Positions 24,301-32,479 of a stretch of DNA of 64,000 nt are shown here, one piece after another. Each line of letters starts with the position of its first letter. The stretch's first letter is position 1. The notes below the pieces were generated by a model. The model saw only the letters and a list, made by a program, of their open reading frames with translations, did no database searches and was not told the origin of the DNA. This DNA comes from Salipaludibacillus aurantiacus (GTDB lineage: Bacteria; Bacillota; Bacilli; Bacillales; Salisediminibacteriaceae): the NCBI RefSeq assembly GCF_900111295.1, contig NZ_FOGT01000013.1, positions 1-64,000 on the forward strand, in the 5' to 3' direction. The position numbers and the translations under genes are program-made.

Positions 24301-25866
24301 TTAATTCAATACTCTTATTTGTACTGACCGTCTTCCGAATGATAGAGCATCTGAGCGGTCAGCCATAAAAATATCAATTTTGTTTCCTCTGATTGCCCCG
24401 CCGGTATCTGCTGCTAAAAATGTACCGTAGCCTTTTACTTCGACTCGGGATCCTAGAGGAATGACGCTTGGATCAACCGCTATGACTTTGGCATTGGGAT
24501 TTGCTTTTAAATCAATTCCTGTCCTCGTTACGCCTGAACAGCCTGTGCACGATGCCGTATAAGCTGTAGCAGAGAAGGTTTTCCAGGTTCCTTCTTCAGA
24601 ACTTGATGAATCATCAGAACTGCTGGATCCCCGGCTGCTTAATGACCCTGAGCCGGAGCTGGAAGAATTGCTGGCATTAGAGTTTCCGGAGCCGTTTGAA
24701 TTTGAAGACTGTTTTTCTTCTTTTTCAGCTTTTGCTTTGGCTTCTTCCTCAGCTTTCGCCTGAGCTTCTTCTTCCGCTTGGCGGGCTTGTTTTTCGGCTT
24801 TCGCCTGAGCTTCTTCCTCGGCTTGACGAGCTTGTTTTTCAGCTTTCGCCTCTGCGTCGTCTTCAGCCTTGCGGGCGGCTTCTTTTTCGGCTTTTGCCTG
24901 AGCCTCTGATTCATCCTGTTGTGCAGCTTCTTCTTCGGCTTTTGCCTGGGCCTCTGCTTCAGCTTGGCGTGTGGCTTCTTCTTCGGCTTTTGCCTGGGCC
25001 TCTTCTTTAGCCTTGCGGGCGGCTTCTTCTTCCGCTTTTGCCTGGGCCTCTTCTTTAGCCTTGCGGGCGGCTTCTTCTTCCGCTTTACGAGCTTCTTCCT
25101 GACGACGGATTTCTTCTCTGATCCGCTCAAGAATGTCAGCTTCCTGAGCAGCAAGGTCCTGATCTTCATCTATCAACTGATCGATCAGCTTTTTCTGCTC
25201 AGCTTCATTTTCCTTAACGCTATCTCTTAACTGGCTGGTTTCTTTGCGCTGTTGATCAAGGTCAGAATGCAATTCTTCAAGCTCTGCCGCCTGGGTATCA
25301 AGCTTTATAAGTACATTTTCATGTTCACCTTGCGACTTTTCCAGCTCCCGTTGGTTAATTTCAAGCTGTTCGATAAAATCACTGTCAGCTTTAGCAATTT
25401 GAGTAATCGTAAATAACCGGCTTATAAAGTCACCAAAGTTTTCAGATCCTAAAATAACTTCAATATAAGAAGCACTTCCGCTTCCATTCTTCTGGTAAGA
25501 GCTTGCCCGGTCCTTTAATAACTCGAAACGGTGATCGATATCGCTTTGGAGCCGCTCAATATTGGTCTCCAATTCCTCAATCTTTGCCTCGTTTTCACCT
25601 ATTTCTTCTTCTGTCCTAACGAGCCGCTCTTCATTTTCACCGATTACCTCATTAAGCTCCAGAAGTTGACCCGTCAGCGTTTCCAGCTCCTGTACTAAGT
25701 CAACAAGCGCGGTTTCCGCATCTGAAAGTTCAGACTGGATTTCCTCGCGTTCCTGCTGAATCTGCTCCTGTTCATTCTCAAGCGCTTCATTAGCAAAGAC
25801 ACCTCCGGCCAGTAACATATGGCCCATACCGGTGAACATCGCCAGTGTTATAAACTTTTTAAGCAC
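24301..25866 (-). CDS. Secreted coiled-coil protein with C-terminal 3D domain (cell-wall hydrolase-like)
   Basis: A 521-residue exported protein. A signal peptide (1-26, ending FANE) is followed by a CwlO/PcsB-like coiled coil (about 27-255). Then come about 130 residues of imperfect Ala/Lys/Glu repeats (units like AKAEEEAARKAKEE), a Ser/Asn/Gly linker, and a 3D domain (about 430-521) with FSATAYTASC, LGSRVEVKGYG and DRSDALSFGRR. The 3D fold is shared with lytic transglycosylases such as MltA and YocH; its three conserved Asp lie near the end. It starts at GTG 25866 with AGGGGGG 5 bases upstream. Confidence 0.85.
   Translation of the reverse strand: MLKKFITLAMFTGMGHMLLAGGVFANEALENEQEQIQQEREEIQSELSDAETALVDLVQELETLTGQLLELNEVIGENEERLVRTEEEIGENEAKIEELETNIERLQSDIDHRFELLKDRASSYQKNGSGSASYIEVILGSENFGDFISRLFTITQIAKADSDFIEQLEINQRELEKSQGEHENVLIKLDTQAAELEELHSDLDQQRKETSQLRDSVKENEAEQKKLIDQLIDEDQDLAAQEADILERIREEIRRQEEARKAEEEAARKAKEEAQAKAEEEAARKAKEEAQAKAEEEATRQAEAEAQAKAEEEAAQQDESEAQAKAEKEAARKAEDDAEAKAEKQARQAEEEAQAKAEKQARQAEEEAQAKAEEEAKAKAEKEEKQSSNSNGSGNSNASNSSSSGSGSLSSRGSSSSDDSSSSEEGTWKTFSATAYTASCTGCSGVTRTGIDLKANPNAKVIAVDPSVIPLGSRVEVKGYGTFLAADTGGAIRGNKIDIFMADRSDALSFGRRSVQIRVLN
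24720..25110 (-). repeat. Imperfect coding tandem repeats (AKAEEEA-type)
   Basis: About eight to ten degenerate copies of a 30-45 bp unit encoding Ala-Lys-Ala-Glu-Glu-Glu-Ala variants. They are in frame within the 3D-domain gene and are likely to vary in number between strains. Confidence 0.75.
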
Positions 25867-26061
25867 CCCGAGCCCCCCTAAAGAGTAGTAATATTCAGTT
25901 TTAGATGCTGCATTTAATCTATGTCTATTGTCTTACACATTCCAAACAATACCAGACTCTCATGACAGGTTTGTAATAGAAATATTATATTTGTGTTTCA
26001 AACCTAGTAATTTTACAGATTTACGACATTTCCCTGAAATAAAGTAACTTCCATTTAATGG

Positions 26062-26074
26062 GGGGTCTGACCCC
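26062..26074. repeat. Palindromic repeat GGGGTCTGACCCC, copy 1
   Basis: A 13-bp palindrome within the gap 25867-26250. Its left flank (AGTAACTTCCATTTAATGG) loosely resembles the CCAGTAA flank of the other copies. The rest of this gap has no convincing gene. Confidence 0.7.
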
Positions 26075-26250
26075 TTTGTGAATTTAGTTGTAAGTTTTTC
26101 GTCTGAGTTGGGAGTTTGTAAGTCTTTTGAAATGAGAGGAATTAAAAGGGTCCTTGGGAAGCACGCCTTATTAGAGAGTAAAGAAGGTTACACACATAAG
26201 GAGAAAACATGAAAAGGAGAAAGCAGAGGGTCATCTGAATGCATTATAAA

Positions 26251-26284
26251 AGGGACCCCTTAGTCTATCTTTCAAGGTCCCCTT
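26251..26284 (-). terminator. Terminator of the Fur-controlled cluster
   Basis: AAGGGACC and GGTCCCTT form a perfect 8-bp stem around an 18-nt loop; on the minus strand a TTTTATAA tract follows. It lies 21 bp after the FbpA-like stop codon. Confidence 0.75.
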
Positions 26285-26304
26285 AGAGCCGCTTATGCTA
26301 TCGG

Positions 26305-26463
26305 TTATTCATGAAGGCTGTTGTGATACTCATGAGCCAGTTCAAATATGGTCAGCTCGTACAATTGGCGGCCGTCTGACGATTTATAGCACCCTGATTT
26401 AATAAGGTGCTGGATGATGTCTTCTTTAGAGTCACCATTATGATCTTGCTCATATTCTTTCAT
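26305..26463 (-). CDS. FbpA-like Fur-regulated small protein
   Basis: A 52-residue ORF starting at ATG 26463 with AGGAGG 8 bases upstream. After a charged N-terminus it reads DIIQHLIKSGCYKSSDGRQL followed by YELTIFELAHEY, the core pattern of Fur-regulated basic protein A, a small helper of the iron-sparing response in Bacillus. It is the last gene of a cluster beginning with two Fur boxes at 27319-27370, which independently supports the call. It is more acidic than FbpA of Bacillus subtilis, so the mechanism may differ. Confidence 0.75.
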   Translation of the reverse strand: MKEYEQDHNGDSKEDIIQHLIKSGCYKSSDGRQLYELTIFELAHEYHNSLHE

Positions 26464-26523
26464 TCCACTTTCCTCCTTTGGAATAAAGAATTTTAGACTT
26501 CTCCCGGCTGAAGACAGCCAAAG

Positions 26524-26937
26524 TTAAACAAACGAAAAAAATTCTTTTTTTACTGCATATTTTTCTAATTCAGTTTTCAATATAAGATAATCAGTCAATT
26601 TTTTGGTATAGGCATTGAAACAGACCTTGTTTCTTTCGTCGAGTGCCAGATCCAGCTTGTATTTCAAGTAATTGATATGTAACTCAATATCAAGCATAGT
26701 CACCAGTTTTTTGTCATTTAAATAATTGACTAACTCTTCATGGGCAATAAAGCCGCAATTTTTCCCGTTCACCTCTACCATAAAAAACCATCCGGCACCT
26801 TTAAAAAGTTTGCAGTCATTTGTCACTTCTATGACATCTCCTGCCTTTATATGCAGAGAGGCTGATGGTGTTCCTTTTCTGCCTAAACAACGAACAGGGT
26901 GAGAAAACTTTCGCAGAGAAATATAGTAGCCGACCAT
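26524..26937 (-). CDS. IDEAL-like domain protein in the Fur cluster
   Basis: A 137-residue soluble protein. The N-terminal half (about 1-80) is beta-rich and SH3-like (KAGDVIEVTND, GAGWFFMVEVNG). The C-terminal half resembles the IDEAL helix pair, with LKYKLDLALDERNKVCFNAY around residues 95-115. IDEAL domains occur in small Bacillus regulators and adaptor proteins. The start at 26937 has AAGGAGG 7 bases upstream; an in-frame upstream ATG at 26967 would span that site. The function is unknown, but co-transcription under Fur suggests a part in iron limitation. Confidence 0.6.
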   Translation of the reverse strand: MVGYYISLRKFSHPVRCLGRKGTPSASLHIKAGDVIEVTNDCKLFKGAGWFFMVEVNGKNCGFIAHEELVNYLNDKKLVTMLDIELHINYLKYKLDLALDERNKVCFNAYTKKLTDYLILKTELEKYAVKKEFFSFV

Positions 26938-26997
26938 ATTCTTCCTCCTTCTCAAGAAAAAATACATTAGTGATTGAAAAACTCACACCTATTAGCG

Positions 26998-27279
26998 CTA
27001 AACTGCTTTCTCAAGTACCTTATATATGGAACACCACGATCGTTTTGCATAAAAGACAGGGATAGAGCGGCTCTTCGCTTTATCTTTTATGACCTTTGCG
27101 AGATTATGATTGACGAAATCCGTTAAAACAAGAATACAGTTGATATTTTCAGGGATTTCTTTCTTTACCATTTGCACTTTTCTCCCATTAATATGCATGA
27201 TTTCGTTAAATCCCATAGTTGATAATTTATTTGGAATCTCGCCTAAGTAATCTGCTCCGACAACAAGTAATGAACGCAT
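26998..27279 (-). CDS. DUF2325 family protein, first gene of the Fur cluster
   Basis: A 93-residue alpha/beta protein beginning MRSLLVVGADYLGEIPNKL, then HINGRKVQMVKKEIP and VLTDFVNHNLAKVIKDKAK, the pattern of DUF2325, a small Rossmann-like fold often encoded near redox or metal genes. Two Cys-poor motifs argue against an iron-sulfur role. AGGAGG lies 8 bases before the ATG. Two Fur boxes sit just upstream, so it should be derepressed in iron starvation. The exact function is not known. Confidence 0.75.
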   Translation of the reverse strand: MRSLLVVGADYLGEIPNKLSTMGFNEIMHINGRKVQMVKKEIPENINCILVLTDFVNHNLAKVIKDKAKSRSIPVFYAKRSWCSIYKVLEKAV

Positions 27280-27318
27280 AAGATTCGCCTCCTGATGAGT
27301 TTAGGGTATTATGTTAGT

Positions 27319-27370
27319 TGAGAATGATTATCATTATCTTTAATGTTATTTTAATTGAAAATGATTCTCA
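27319..27370 (-). promoter_or_regulatory. Twin Fur boxes and promoter region
   Basis: TGAGAATGATTATCA (27319-27333) within a 19-bp box matching the Fur consensus at 18 positions, and TGAAAATGATTCTCA (27356-27370), matching the 7-1-7 element at 12 of 14 paired positions. The second overlaps a plausible minus-strand promoter, TTTTCA-17-GATAAT or TTGAGA-17-TAACAT. Iron-bound Fur should repress the cluster to the left. Confidence 0.85.
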
Positions 27371-27404
27371 ATGCAACACCTATTTTCTCACTGGAAGTAA
27401 CTGG

Positions 27405-27417
27405 GGGGTCTGACCCC
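27405..27417. repeat. Palindromic repeat GGGGTCTGACCCC, copy 2
   Basis: Preceded by GGAAGTAACTGG, a flank shared with the copies near 28045 and (inverted) 43845. Confidence 0.75.
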
Positions 27418-27767
27418 TTTAATTGGTCTGTACTCATTTATGTGGCGTCAGATTAGCAAATTAGAATTTTATTTATTATTTTGGCCAGCTGCAATGGATG
27501 ACGGGTCTTGTTGAAATTTCTCAATGCCCTCTCTTTTAATACACTATTTTTTGTTTTCTCAAACCAATAATTTGGAATTAATGATGAACATGTGTTTATA
27601 GGAAGCACATTGAAGCTGGGAGTAAAATAATTATGCCTCCTGGTTTTAGAACATCAGTCTTATGGTTTCTCAGGGGAGTAAATTATTTAATACTTGGCCA
27701 CTACCCTTAGGTTTCAAACCTAGTGATCTCACAAATCTAATGAATTATAACTCTGTATTATGTAAAA

Positions 27768-27786
27768 AACACCCTGTCAGGGTGTT
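27768..27786 (-). terminator. Terminator of the 54-residue membrane protein gene
   Basis: AACACCCTG and CAGGGTGTT form a perfect 9-bp stem with a one-base loop as drawn (realistically 7 bp with a 5-base loop). On the minus strand a TTTT tract follows, immediately after the TGA stop. Confidence 0.75.
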
Positions 27787-27950
27787 CAAAAAGCTAATAA
27801 AAACGAAAGAGATATAAGGACAACAGAGATATAGAAAAGAATTTCAAACCAGGGTTTCCTTGAACTGTTCATTAAATTAACCGCTCTGTATCCACATCTT
27901 GCAATAATGATTACCCAGGCAATCTGGATGAGCAAATCAGGAAATACCAT
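27786..27950 (-). CDS. Small two-helix membrane protein
   Basis: A 54-residue ORF from ATG 27950, preceded by GAGGGGGGGATGGG, to TGA 27786, which abuts its terminator. Two hydrophobic segments (about 4-18 and 35-54) flank a short basic loop (RCGYRAVNLMNSSRK), suggesting a hairpin in the membrane with the loop inside. I do not recognise the family. Ribosome site, composition and dedicated terminator support it being a real gene. Confidence 0.6.
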   Translation of the reverse strand: MVFPDLLIQIAWVIIIARCGYRAVNLMNSSRKPWFEILFYISVVLISLSFLLAF

Positions 27951-28044
27951 CCCATCCCCCCCCTCTTATTATATTTAAATCAATATGTATAAATTTATGC
28001 GACCCCACACTAGTCCTAGTATCAAAATTATTTCCAGTAAATGG

Positions 28045-28057
28045 GGGGTCTGACCCC
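28045..28057. repeat. Palindromic repeat GGGGTCTGACCCC, copy 3
   Basis: Preceded by TTCCAGTAAATGG, nearly the same flank as copies 2 and 5. Confidence 0.75.
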
Positions 28058-28073
28058 ATTTCACAAATCCCCC

Positions 28074-28101
28074 TTACATTTGACAGGTTTCCCGTTATAA
28101 T
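28074..28101 (+). promoter_or_regulatory. pdxK promoter
   Basis: TTACAT (28074-28079), 16 bp, TATAAT (28096-28101), about 58 bp before the start codon. A TTGACA lies inside the spacer but too close to serve as -35. Confidence 0.55.
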
Positions 28102-28159
28102 GGGTACATGTAAGACATGCCGGTTGGAACCCGGGATGGAATTTGTAAGGAGGATGGTT

Positions 28160-28972
28160 ATGTCAATTCAGAAAGTATTAACGATTGCCGGCTCTGACAG
28201 CAGCGGCGGTGCCGGTATTCAGGCAGATTTAAAAACTTTTCAGGAACTGGGCGTATACGGGATGACAGCGCTCACGACGATAGTTACAATGGATCCTGAA
28301 AATAACTGGTCTCACGGTGTGTTCCCTCAGGAAACGGAAACCGTGCGGCAGCAATTAAAAACAATTGTCGACGGAGTCGGCGTTTCTGCGATGAAAACCG
28401 GCATGCTCGGTTCAGTAGAAATCGTGGAACTGGCGGCTGAGAAAATTGAAAAATACAACATTTCAAATGTAGTTATTGATCCTGTCATGGTATGTAAAGG
28501 AGAAGACGAGGTTCTTCACCCGGAAACAACAGAAAGTATGAAGAATCTGCTCGTTCCTAAAGCGACGGTAGTCACTCCTAATTTATTTGAAGCATGGCAG
28601 TTGAGCGGCGTTGGACCTATTAAAACGGTTAACCAAATGAAAGAAGCGGCACAACAAATCCATGAATTAGGCGCCCAATATGTTTTAATTAAAGGCGGAA
28701 GTAAGCTTGACCACGAAAAAGCGGTCGATCTTCTTTACGATGGCAATGATTTTGAACTGCTTGAATCAGACCGCATTGATACTCCTTATGTTCACGGAGC
28801 AGGCTGTACGTACTCAGCTGCAATTACCGCTGAACTAGCGAAAGGACGCAGCGTAAAAGAAGCTGTCCAGACAGCGAAAGAATTTATCACTGAGGCTATC
28901 CGCGGTTCGTTTAAGCTGAACGAATTTATCGGTCCGACCCACCATGGCGCTTACCGGAACCATTCATTATAA
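28160..28972 (+). CDS. pdxK: Pyridoxal/pyridoxine kinase (ThiD-like ribokinase family)
   Basis: A 270-residue cytoplasmic kinase of the ribokinase fold that phosphorylates vitamin B6 vitamers (or HMP in ThiD). It begins with the signature LTIAGSDSSGGAGIQADLKT, has VIDPVMVCKG and VVTPNLFEA in the middle, and ends with the anion hole and catalytic motif HGAGCTYSAAIT. The Cys in that motif is typical of the Bacillus PdxK subtype. The start at 28160 is used because AAGGAGG lies 6-7 bases before it. Monocistronic with its own promoter and terminator. Confidence 0.88.
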   Translation: MSIQKVLTIAGSDSSGGAGIQADLKTFQELGVYGMTALTTIVTMDPENNWSHGVFPQETETVRQQLKTIVDGVGVSAMKTGMLGSVEIVELAAEKIEKYNISNVVIDPVMVCKGEDEVLHPETTESMKNLLVPKATVVTPNLFEAWQLSGVGPIKTVNQMKEAAQQIHELGAQYVLIKGGSKLDHEKAVDLLYDGNDFELLESDRIDTPYVHGAGCTYSAAITAELAKGRSVKEAVQTAKEFITEAIRGSFKLNEFIGPTHHGAYRNHSL

Positions 28973-29003
28973 TAGAAAACCGGCAAGACATTAAACTCTC
29001 CAC

Positions 29004-29036
29004 CCTGTTGCGGCTCCTTGCTGCGGCAGGTTTTTT
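29004..29036 (+). terminator. pdxK terminator
   Basis: CCTGTTGCGGC and GCTGCGGCAGG pair over 11 bp with three G-U pairs and a 5-nt loop, followed by TTTTTT. The remainder of the 29037-29213 gap holds a stop-free stretch on the minus strand but no start codon or ribosome site in that frame. Confidence 0.85.
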
Positions 29037-29213
29037 ATGGCTTCCCTTCCCCCCATCGTTTCCGTCCATAAAAATAGTATCTAGCTGTTTTATGAGCGTA
29101 GCGCCCAACCTTATCATCAGGAATCCCTAAACCATCTTCCCCTCCTTCAAAAGCAAGAGGAAGGCTTTGAAATTTTCTATTTACCTTTCAAAAAATAACT
29201 TTTTTAAAATCAC

Positions 29214-29251
29214 ATAAAAAATCCCCGCTGCCTTAACTGTCAGCGGAGATT
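29214..29251 (-). terminator. Terminator of the LacI-regulated importer operon
   Basis: Minus-strand AATCTCCGCTG and CAGCGGGGATT form an 11-bp stem (one G-U), followed by TTTTTT. Confidence 0.85.
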
Positions 29252-29313
29252 CACCCTTCTTACTATTCTTCTAATCCAAGCGGGCGATCAGCTCTTATAT
29301 TTTACTAACTCCT

Positions 29314-30141
29314 TTATTTATCCCCTCTGAAAGACAATCCCTTTAAGAAGAACTGGTTAAAGAAAATGTAGAGAAGCAATACGGGCAGCGTAAATACCAT
29401 GGAGGCCGCCATAATATAGTTCCAGTAGGTGGCGTAATCTGACTGGAAAGCGTTCAGGCCGACTGGCAGGGTATACATGGAAGCGTCCGTCATAATAATG
29501 AGCGGAGCCATGAAGTTGTTCCAGAACGCCATAAAGACAAATATAGCCTGGGCGCCTAAAGCCGGTTTTGCCATCGGCATAACAATTCGGAAGAATGTAC
29601 CGATCCTGCCAAGGCCGTCAATCGCCGCCGCCTCTTCCACTTCTTTTGGAAAGTTCACAAAAAACTGTCTCATCATAAAGATAAACGTGGCGTTAATCAT
29701 GCCAGGTACAATCAATCCCTGATAACTGTTAAGCCACCCCAGTTCTCTTAAAATTAAAAAGTTAGGTATCATCGTGACTTGCATAGGGATCATGAGAACG
29801 GCCAGTACAATGATAAACCAGACTGTCCGTCCTGGGAAACTGATCCGGGCCAGGGCGTACCCGGCCATAGAGTTGAAAACCAGGTTAAGAGCCGTACCGA
29901 TGACTGCTACTATGACACTGTTTAACAGCCAGCGGGGAAATAACCCCTGCTCTGTAAATATCGTAATATAATTATCAACCGTAAATGTTTCAGGAATAAA
30001 GTTCAGCCCGCCTGATAAAATTTCATTCAGCGGTTTAAATGAAGCTGATAATGCCCATATGAATGGAATTACTGTGATAACTGCATAAATGGTTAAAAAT
30101 ATAAAAAGAAATGCTTTTCCTACATTTATTTTTTTCCTCAT
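29314..30141 (-). CDS. CUT1 sugar ABC transporter permease (MalG-like)
   Basis: A 275-residue permease with six membrane helices. The EAA loop EEAAAIDGLGRIGTFFRIVMP is intact. It is the last gene of the operon glucosidase, receptor, permease, permease. AGGAGG precedes the ATG by 8 bases. As with the other importer in this window, no ATPase gene is present locally, pointing to a shared MsmX-like subunit. Confidence 0.9.
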   Translation of the reverse strand: MRKKINVGKAFLFIFLTIYAVITVIPFIWALSASFKPLNEILSGGLNFIPETFTVDNYITIFTEQGLFPRWLLNSVIVAVIGTALNLVFNSMAGYALARISFPGRTVWFIIVLAVLMIPMQVTMIPNFLILRELGWLNSYQGLIVPGMINATFIFMMRQFFVNFPKEVEEAAAIDGLGRIGTFFRIVMPMAKPALGAQAIFVFMAFWNNFMAPLIIMTDASMYTLPVGLNAFQSDYATYWNYIMAASMVFTLPVLLLYIFFNQFFLKGLSFRGDK

Positions 30142-30162
30142 CCCATGCTCCTCCTTTCAATG

Positions 30163-31062
30163 TTAGTAAACTTGTTCATCTTTTTGAAGTTTACGCTGTA
30201 TTAAGGTGGCCGTCAGAATAATCAGGGCTAATGCAACAGCTAATGCAGCCGCATATCCCATTTGATTATTAGAGAAGGCATATTGATAGATAAGGAGAAC
30301 GACTGTTAATGTCGAGTTGTTTGGTCCTCCGGAGCCGCCCGAGAACATATATGACTGGTCAAACAGTTGGAAAGTTCCAATGATCCCCATAATTACTGCA
30401 AAGGCTGTAACCGGCCGAAGCAAAGGCACAGTCACATGCCAGAATTTCTGAATACCGCTCGCGCCATCCAGTTCTGCTGCTTCATAGAGCGAGTCAGGAA
30501 TATCCTGTAATGCTGCAAGGTATATGACCATAAAGAAAGGAGCGGTCGCCCAGATATTCATAATCATTATTGAAATAAGCGCCACACTTGGATCGTTTAC
30601 CCAGTTATAAGTCGGGAGACCGACACCGCTTAACAGCGTATTAATCAGGCCATCCGGACGGTACATCCACATAAAGATCATAACCAAAACAGCAGACGAG
30701 GTTAAGGTAGGTAAAAAGTATATGACTCTGAACCACTTCTCTCCCTTCATTCCTGCATTTAATGATGAAGCAAGAACCAAGGCAAGGATCGTCTGGACGG
30801 GTACAACTATTCCGACGTAAAAGGCTGTATTTTTTAATGCAATTAAAGCCCGTTCATCATTTGCCATCCGCGTAAAATTATCAAACCAGACAAAATCAAA
30901 ACTGACGTCACCCAGCAAATTCACTCTGTTAAAAGCAAGAAATAAAGCAAAAAGAATCGGTCCGATCAGAAAAACGACAATAGTAAGTATGGCAGGGGAC
31001 ATAAATAGATATCCTTGACCTGTTTCTCTTAACTGGCTTTTAGAAAGCTTCCATTTAGCCAT
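30163..31062 (-). CDS. CUT1 sugar ABC transporter permease (MalF-like)
   Basis: A 299-residue permease with six predicted membrane helices. The EAA loop reads YEAAELDGASGIQKFWHVTVP. It forms the transmembrane channel with the product of the next gene, 21 bp away. A ribosome site AAAGGGG precedes the ATG. A hairpin lies between the receptor gene and this one. Confidence 0.9.
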   Translation of the reverse strand: MAKWKLSKSQLRETGQGYLFMSPAILTIVVFLIGPILFALFLAFNRVNLLGDVSFDFVWFDNFTRMANDERALIALKNTAFYVGIVVPVQTILALVLASSLNAGMKGEKWFRVIYFLPTLTSSAVLVMIFMWMYRPDGLINTLLSGVGLPTYNWVNDPSVALISIMIMNIWATAPFFMVIYLAALQDIPDSLYEAAELDGASGIQKFWHVTVPLLRPVTAFAVIMGIIGTFQLFDQSYMFSGGSGGPNNSTLTVVLLIYQYAFSNNQMGYAAALAVALALIILTATLIQRKLQKDEQVY

Positions 31063-31107
31063 GTTGTATAACCCCTTTCTTATCCGTTAAAGAAATATGT
31101 AAGGGAG

Positions 31108-31136
31108 TGTCCCAAAAGGTTTATTCTTTTGGGACA
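31108..31136 (-). terminator. Intercistronic hairpin
   Basis: TGTCCCAAAAG and CTTTTGGGACA form a perfect 11-bp stem. There is no good U-tract afterwards, so it may stabilise receptor mRNA or act as a weak attenuator. Confidence 0.55.
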
Positions 31137-31147
31137 GCCCGCAGTGA

Positions 31148-32422
31148 TTAATTATCTATTTCGTTATTTGCGACGCGTTCAGCTTCTTCCATTGCTTCTT
31201 CCAGTTCCTGATCGCCCAGGAAGGCACTTACAAACTGGTTTTCAAAGTTTGAATTAATAATCGGCAAGTTCGTGTCATCTGCCCAGACTGTCGCATAGCT
31301 TGTTCCTTCAATAAAAGGCTCATAAATCGCTTCATCTGTGTATTCAAGACTTTCTGCAACTGATTGACGTGAAGGAAGCGCTAATCCGCTTGAAGTCCAG
31401 ATTTCCATTCCTTCTTTTCCGGTTAAGAACTCAATGAGCTGCCATGCTTCTTCTTTTTGTTCGGATGCCTCGTTCATAGAATAAGACACTGTGTAAGCCA
31501 TAGTTCCTTTGTTATCATTAATGGTCGGCACTTCAACCACTCCGTAATTTACATCCGGGAAAGCATCTTCCATAAATTCAATCATCCAGTTCCCTTCAAT
31601 AATCATTGAAGCTCTTTCGGTGCCAAACATGTCTCCTCCCCACTCAGCACCCACATCTGCCGGAGACGCAGCAATTTCTTTTTCATTTTTCATATCGACA
31701 ATCGGCTGCAGGGCGTCAATCACATTCGGGTCCGTGAAGTTAGCCTGGTTATCAACGGTTACTTCCCCGCCTTGTGACTCTGCAATAAAATACAGTCTGG
31801 CTAAATCCGTAACAATTCCAAGGCCGTACCGGTTATCTACAGTTAACGTCTTAGCCATTTCTTCCATCTCTTCCCACGTTTCCGGAGGAGTGTCTATGCC
31901 TGCTTCTTCAAAATGATCTTTATTATAAAATAAAGCTAACGTCGACGTGTCTTTTGGAAGCCCCCATAACTGGCCATCTCTCCTGAAAGCCTCTATCAGC
32001 GGCTCTTCAAAGTCATCTACATCAAATTCTTCGGTGACATAACTGTCAAGCGGTTCTAAAACACCCGCTTCTATTAATCTCGGGGCTTCAAACGCATCTA
32101 AAAAGAAGACATCTGCCGCTTCCCCGCCGATTAATCTCGTCTGTAAAACGTCCATATACTGGTCTGCGATAGTATCCATTTGCACATTAATGTGTGGGTA
32201 TTCTTCTTCAAACGCTTCGATTGTTTCTTCGAGATAGCGCTGTTCAGTAGGAGACGACTGCCAGCCTGTTAACCTCACAGTCACCTCTTCCTCTCCGTCT
32301 CCATCTCCGTTTACTCCACCGTCCACAGCATTATTTCCGTCATCTCCGCAGGCTGTTAACACCGCTCCTGCCAAAAATACTGAAGTTAACCCTATCGATT
32401 TTAACCACATTGCTCTTTTCAT
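31148..32422 (-). CDS. Sugar ABC transporter substrate-binding lipoprotein
   Basis: A 424-residue family 1 solute-binding protein. The lipobox is GAVLTAC near residue 25, followed by an acidic Gly/Asp-rich linker. The mature part begins VTVRLTGWQSSPTEQRYLEE and contains the usual PHINVQMD and FFLDAFEAPRL segments. With the debranching-type glucosidase encoded immediately upstream, the ligand is probably an alpha-glucoside or a similar oligosaccharide. AAAGGGG precedes the ATG. Confidence 0.9.
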   Translation of the reverse strand: MKRAMWLKSIGLTSVFLAGAVLTACGDDGNNAVDGGVNGDGDGEEEVTVRLTGWQSSPTEQRYLEETIEAFEEEYPHINVQMDTIADQYMDVLQTRLIGGEAADVFFLDAFEAPRLIEAGVLEPLDSYVTEEFDVDDFEEPLIEAFRRDGQLWGLPKDTSTLALFYNKDHFEEAGIDTPPETWEEMEEMAKTLTVDNRYGLGIVTDLARLYFIAESQGGEVTVDNQANFTDPNVIDALQPIVDMKNEKEIAASPADVGAEWGGDMFGTERASMIIEGNWMIEFMEDAFPDVNYGVVEVPTINDNKGTMAYTVSYSMNEASEQKEEAWQLIEFLTGKEGMEIWTSSGLALPSRQSVAESLEYTDEAIYEPFIEGTSYATVWADDTNLPIINSNFENQFVSAFLGDQELEEAMEEAERVANNEIDN

Positions 32423-32479
32423 ATTTTGAAACCCCTTTCATTTTTTATTGGCAAGGGCAGAATCTGCCCTTTACAACCC

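Noticed and set aside
24720-25110. CRISPR-like repetition
   Set aside because: The units are imperfect, contiguous and coding in frame; there are no spacers.
24639-25169. Very basic 176-codon ORF on the minus strand
   Set aside because: It is a shifted frame of the Ala/Lys/Glu repeats of the 3D-domain gene.
26210-26239. Nine-codon ORF with a good AAGGAG site
   Set aside because: Too short to support, with no downstream gene on the same strand to regulate.
28926-29117. 63-codon minus-strand ORF after pdxK
   Set aside because: It covers the pdxK terminator and has no ribosome site.
32426-32439. TGAAAGGGGTTTCA as a cre site
   Set aside because: The central CG of the cre consensus is missing and the site overlaps a ribosome binding site.
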